A stretch of DNA of 5,310 bases from Thalassospiraceae bacterium. Its GTDB lineage: Bacteria > Pseudomonadota > Alphaproteobacteria > Rhodospirillales > Magnetovibrionaceae. Shown piece after piece: positions 4,471 through 5,310 of the stretch (position 1 is the first letter of the stretch; each line of letters begins with the position of its first letter). The position numbers were made by a program, and so were the translations under genes. Location of the stretch: contig DAOWFB010000163.1 of assembly GCA_030638205.1 (NCBI GenBank), positions 1 through 5,310 of the forward strand. Direction: 5' to 3'. The notes beneath the pieces are model-generated. The model was given only the letters and a program-made list of their open reading frames with translations, was not told the origin of the DNA and searched no databases.

Positions 4471-5310
4471 TGCCCTCAATCCTTGCAGCAAAATATTACC
4501 CACTTTTCCGCCTTTGCCATATATCTTTTTATCAGCAACAAGAAATAATGCATCAGCAAGGATGCCGAGCATCTGGGTGTCCTCTTTGTCTAGCTCATTA
4601 TTTTCAACAAGCATCAAATCAGCCTGAGTGGCAATTTCCGTAATCAAATGATAGCCAAATGTTCCGCCGCCGCCTTTTATGGTGTGGGCAATATTCTTCG
4701 CCGTATCATGGGCTTCGCTATTAGTGCTGTCTTTAACCAATTCTTCGATTGATGCCTTGAGTGCAATGCATTGGTCTTTTAAATTTAGCTCATAATTTAC
4801 CAATACTTCTTTGAATTTATCCCCAGCGGCAACCGCTATGGCGGGCAAGGGCTCGTTATCATCGGTGACATAATTTGATTCTTTATCAGCCATGGCTGAT
4901 GCTTTTTCAAAGGCCTGCCCGAAACTTATTTCTTCCGCAGGCCCCCCATTAGAGTAAGCAATTAGCGGTTCATCCTTTGATGTAACTGTTCTTAAAGTAG
5001 AGGTGTGAATTTTTTCATTAAGCAAGCTATCGATGGATTTTAATAACACCGGCAAATCAATTGGCTTGGCGCATACAGCATTCATGCCAACATCTGTATA
5101 TTCTTTGATGTTTCCTTTTGCTATATCAGCCGTTAGGGCGATTATTGGTATATTTGATTTTTTGCCATCCATTGCGCGAATAATTTTTGTTGCCTCTAAT
5201 CCATTCATTATTGGCATACGTATATCCATTAATATTATATCGAAATCTTCTAGTTCAATATGTTCAATAGCAGATTTGCCATTATCGGCAATTTCTACTT
5301 TGTGTTTTAG
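4462..5310 (-). CDS. C-terminal part of a receiver-HPt protein, probably a hybrid histidine kinase (partial)
   Basis: The reading frame is open to the right edge, so the 5' part is missing; 282 residues are visible (numbered from the edge). First comes most of a receiver domain: the phospho-acceptor Asp29 is in IILMDIRMPIMNG, the switch Thr60 in IIALTAD, and the Lys82 in CAKPID. The linker is about 60 residues and acidic. Then comes an HPt domain: KFKEVLVNYELNLK begins it and IAHTIKGGGGTFG carries the likely phospho-acceptor His209. A Met exists at residue 28, but it is inside the receiver core and is not a real start. Receiver followed by HPt is the usual C-terminal end of hybrid sensor kinases, so a sensor and kinase core are expected to the right. 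A kinase-less receiver-HPt protein cannot be excluded. It probably passes phosphate to the adjacent response regulator. Confidence 0.88.
   Translation of the reverse strand, partial: LKHKVEIADNGKSAIEHIELEDFDIILMDIRMPIMNGLEATKIIRAMDGKKSNIPIIALTADIAKGNIKEYTDVGMNAVCAKPIDLPVLLKSIDSLLNEKIHTSTLRTVTSKDEPLIAYSNGGPAEEISFGQAFEKASAMADKESNYVTDDNEPLPAIAVAAGDKFKEVLVNYELNLKDQCIALKASIEELVKDSTNSEAHDTAKNIAHTIKGGGGTFGYHLITEIATQADLMLVENNELDKEDTQMLGILADALFLVADKKIYGKGGKVGNILLQGLRAFL

Noticed and set aside
4089..4627. Two plus-strand frames over the response regulator and the HPt gene end
   Set aside because: Both are antisense shadows of clear receiver and HPt coding sequence and show no domain.

Overview
The window looks like chromosomal sequence from a Gram-negative bacterium. 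It encodes a signal-peptide-bearing outer-membrane beta-barrel, an inner-membrane polysaccharide-type glycosyltransferase and a histidine phosphorelay. An alphaproteobacterium fits best, judging by the style of the HPt domain, the CapD-like N-terminus at the left edge and a tRNA-Ser(CGA)-like remnant. That placement is inference from memory, not a database match.

Right to left on the minus strand, five genes are packed head to tail. (1) 5310-4462 is the 3' part of a receiver plus HPt protein, probably the end of a hybrid histidine kinase. (2) 4426-4028 is a single-domain CheY-like response regulator. (3) 4043-3192 is a YaiO-type outer-membrane beta-barrel with a signal peptide. (4) 3192-2104 is a membrane-anchored HEAT-repeat protein. 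(5) 2107-659 is a processive-type family 2 glycosyltransferase with the full D, DxD, ED, QxxRW catalytic set. The last four genes overlap at their junctions (16, 1 and 4 bases), so this is almost certainly one operon. The simplest reading is a cell-envelope or exopolysaccharide synthesis and export module: synthase in the inner membrane, HEAT scaffold on the cytoplasmic side, barrel in the outer membrane, with a phosphorelay as the likely control.

Bases 103-658 hold no convincing protein gene, but they are rich in structure. There is a 9-bp-stem hairpin at 159-182, a short tandem repeat at 240-261, and the 3' part of a tRNA-Ser(CGA) with about 30 extra bases inside its T-loop at 371-465. A bidirectional terminator-like hairpin follows at 471-507, then a long inverted repeat at 544-600, then a second copy of the tRNA-derived tail at 595-637 just past the glycosyltransferase stop. 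Together these suggest an integration scar or a tRNA-derived repeat family next to the operon.

At the left edge, 102-1 minus is the first 34 codons of another gene, whose N-terminus resembles membrane-bound CapD-type nucleotide-sugar epimerase/dehydratases. That would extend the polysaccharide theme.
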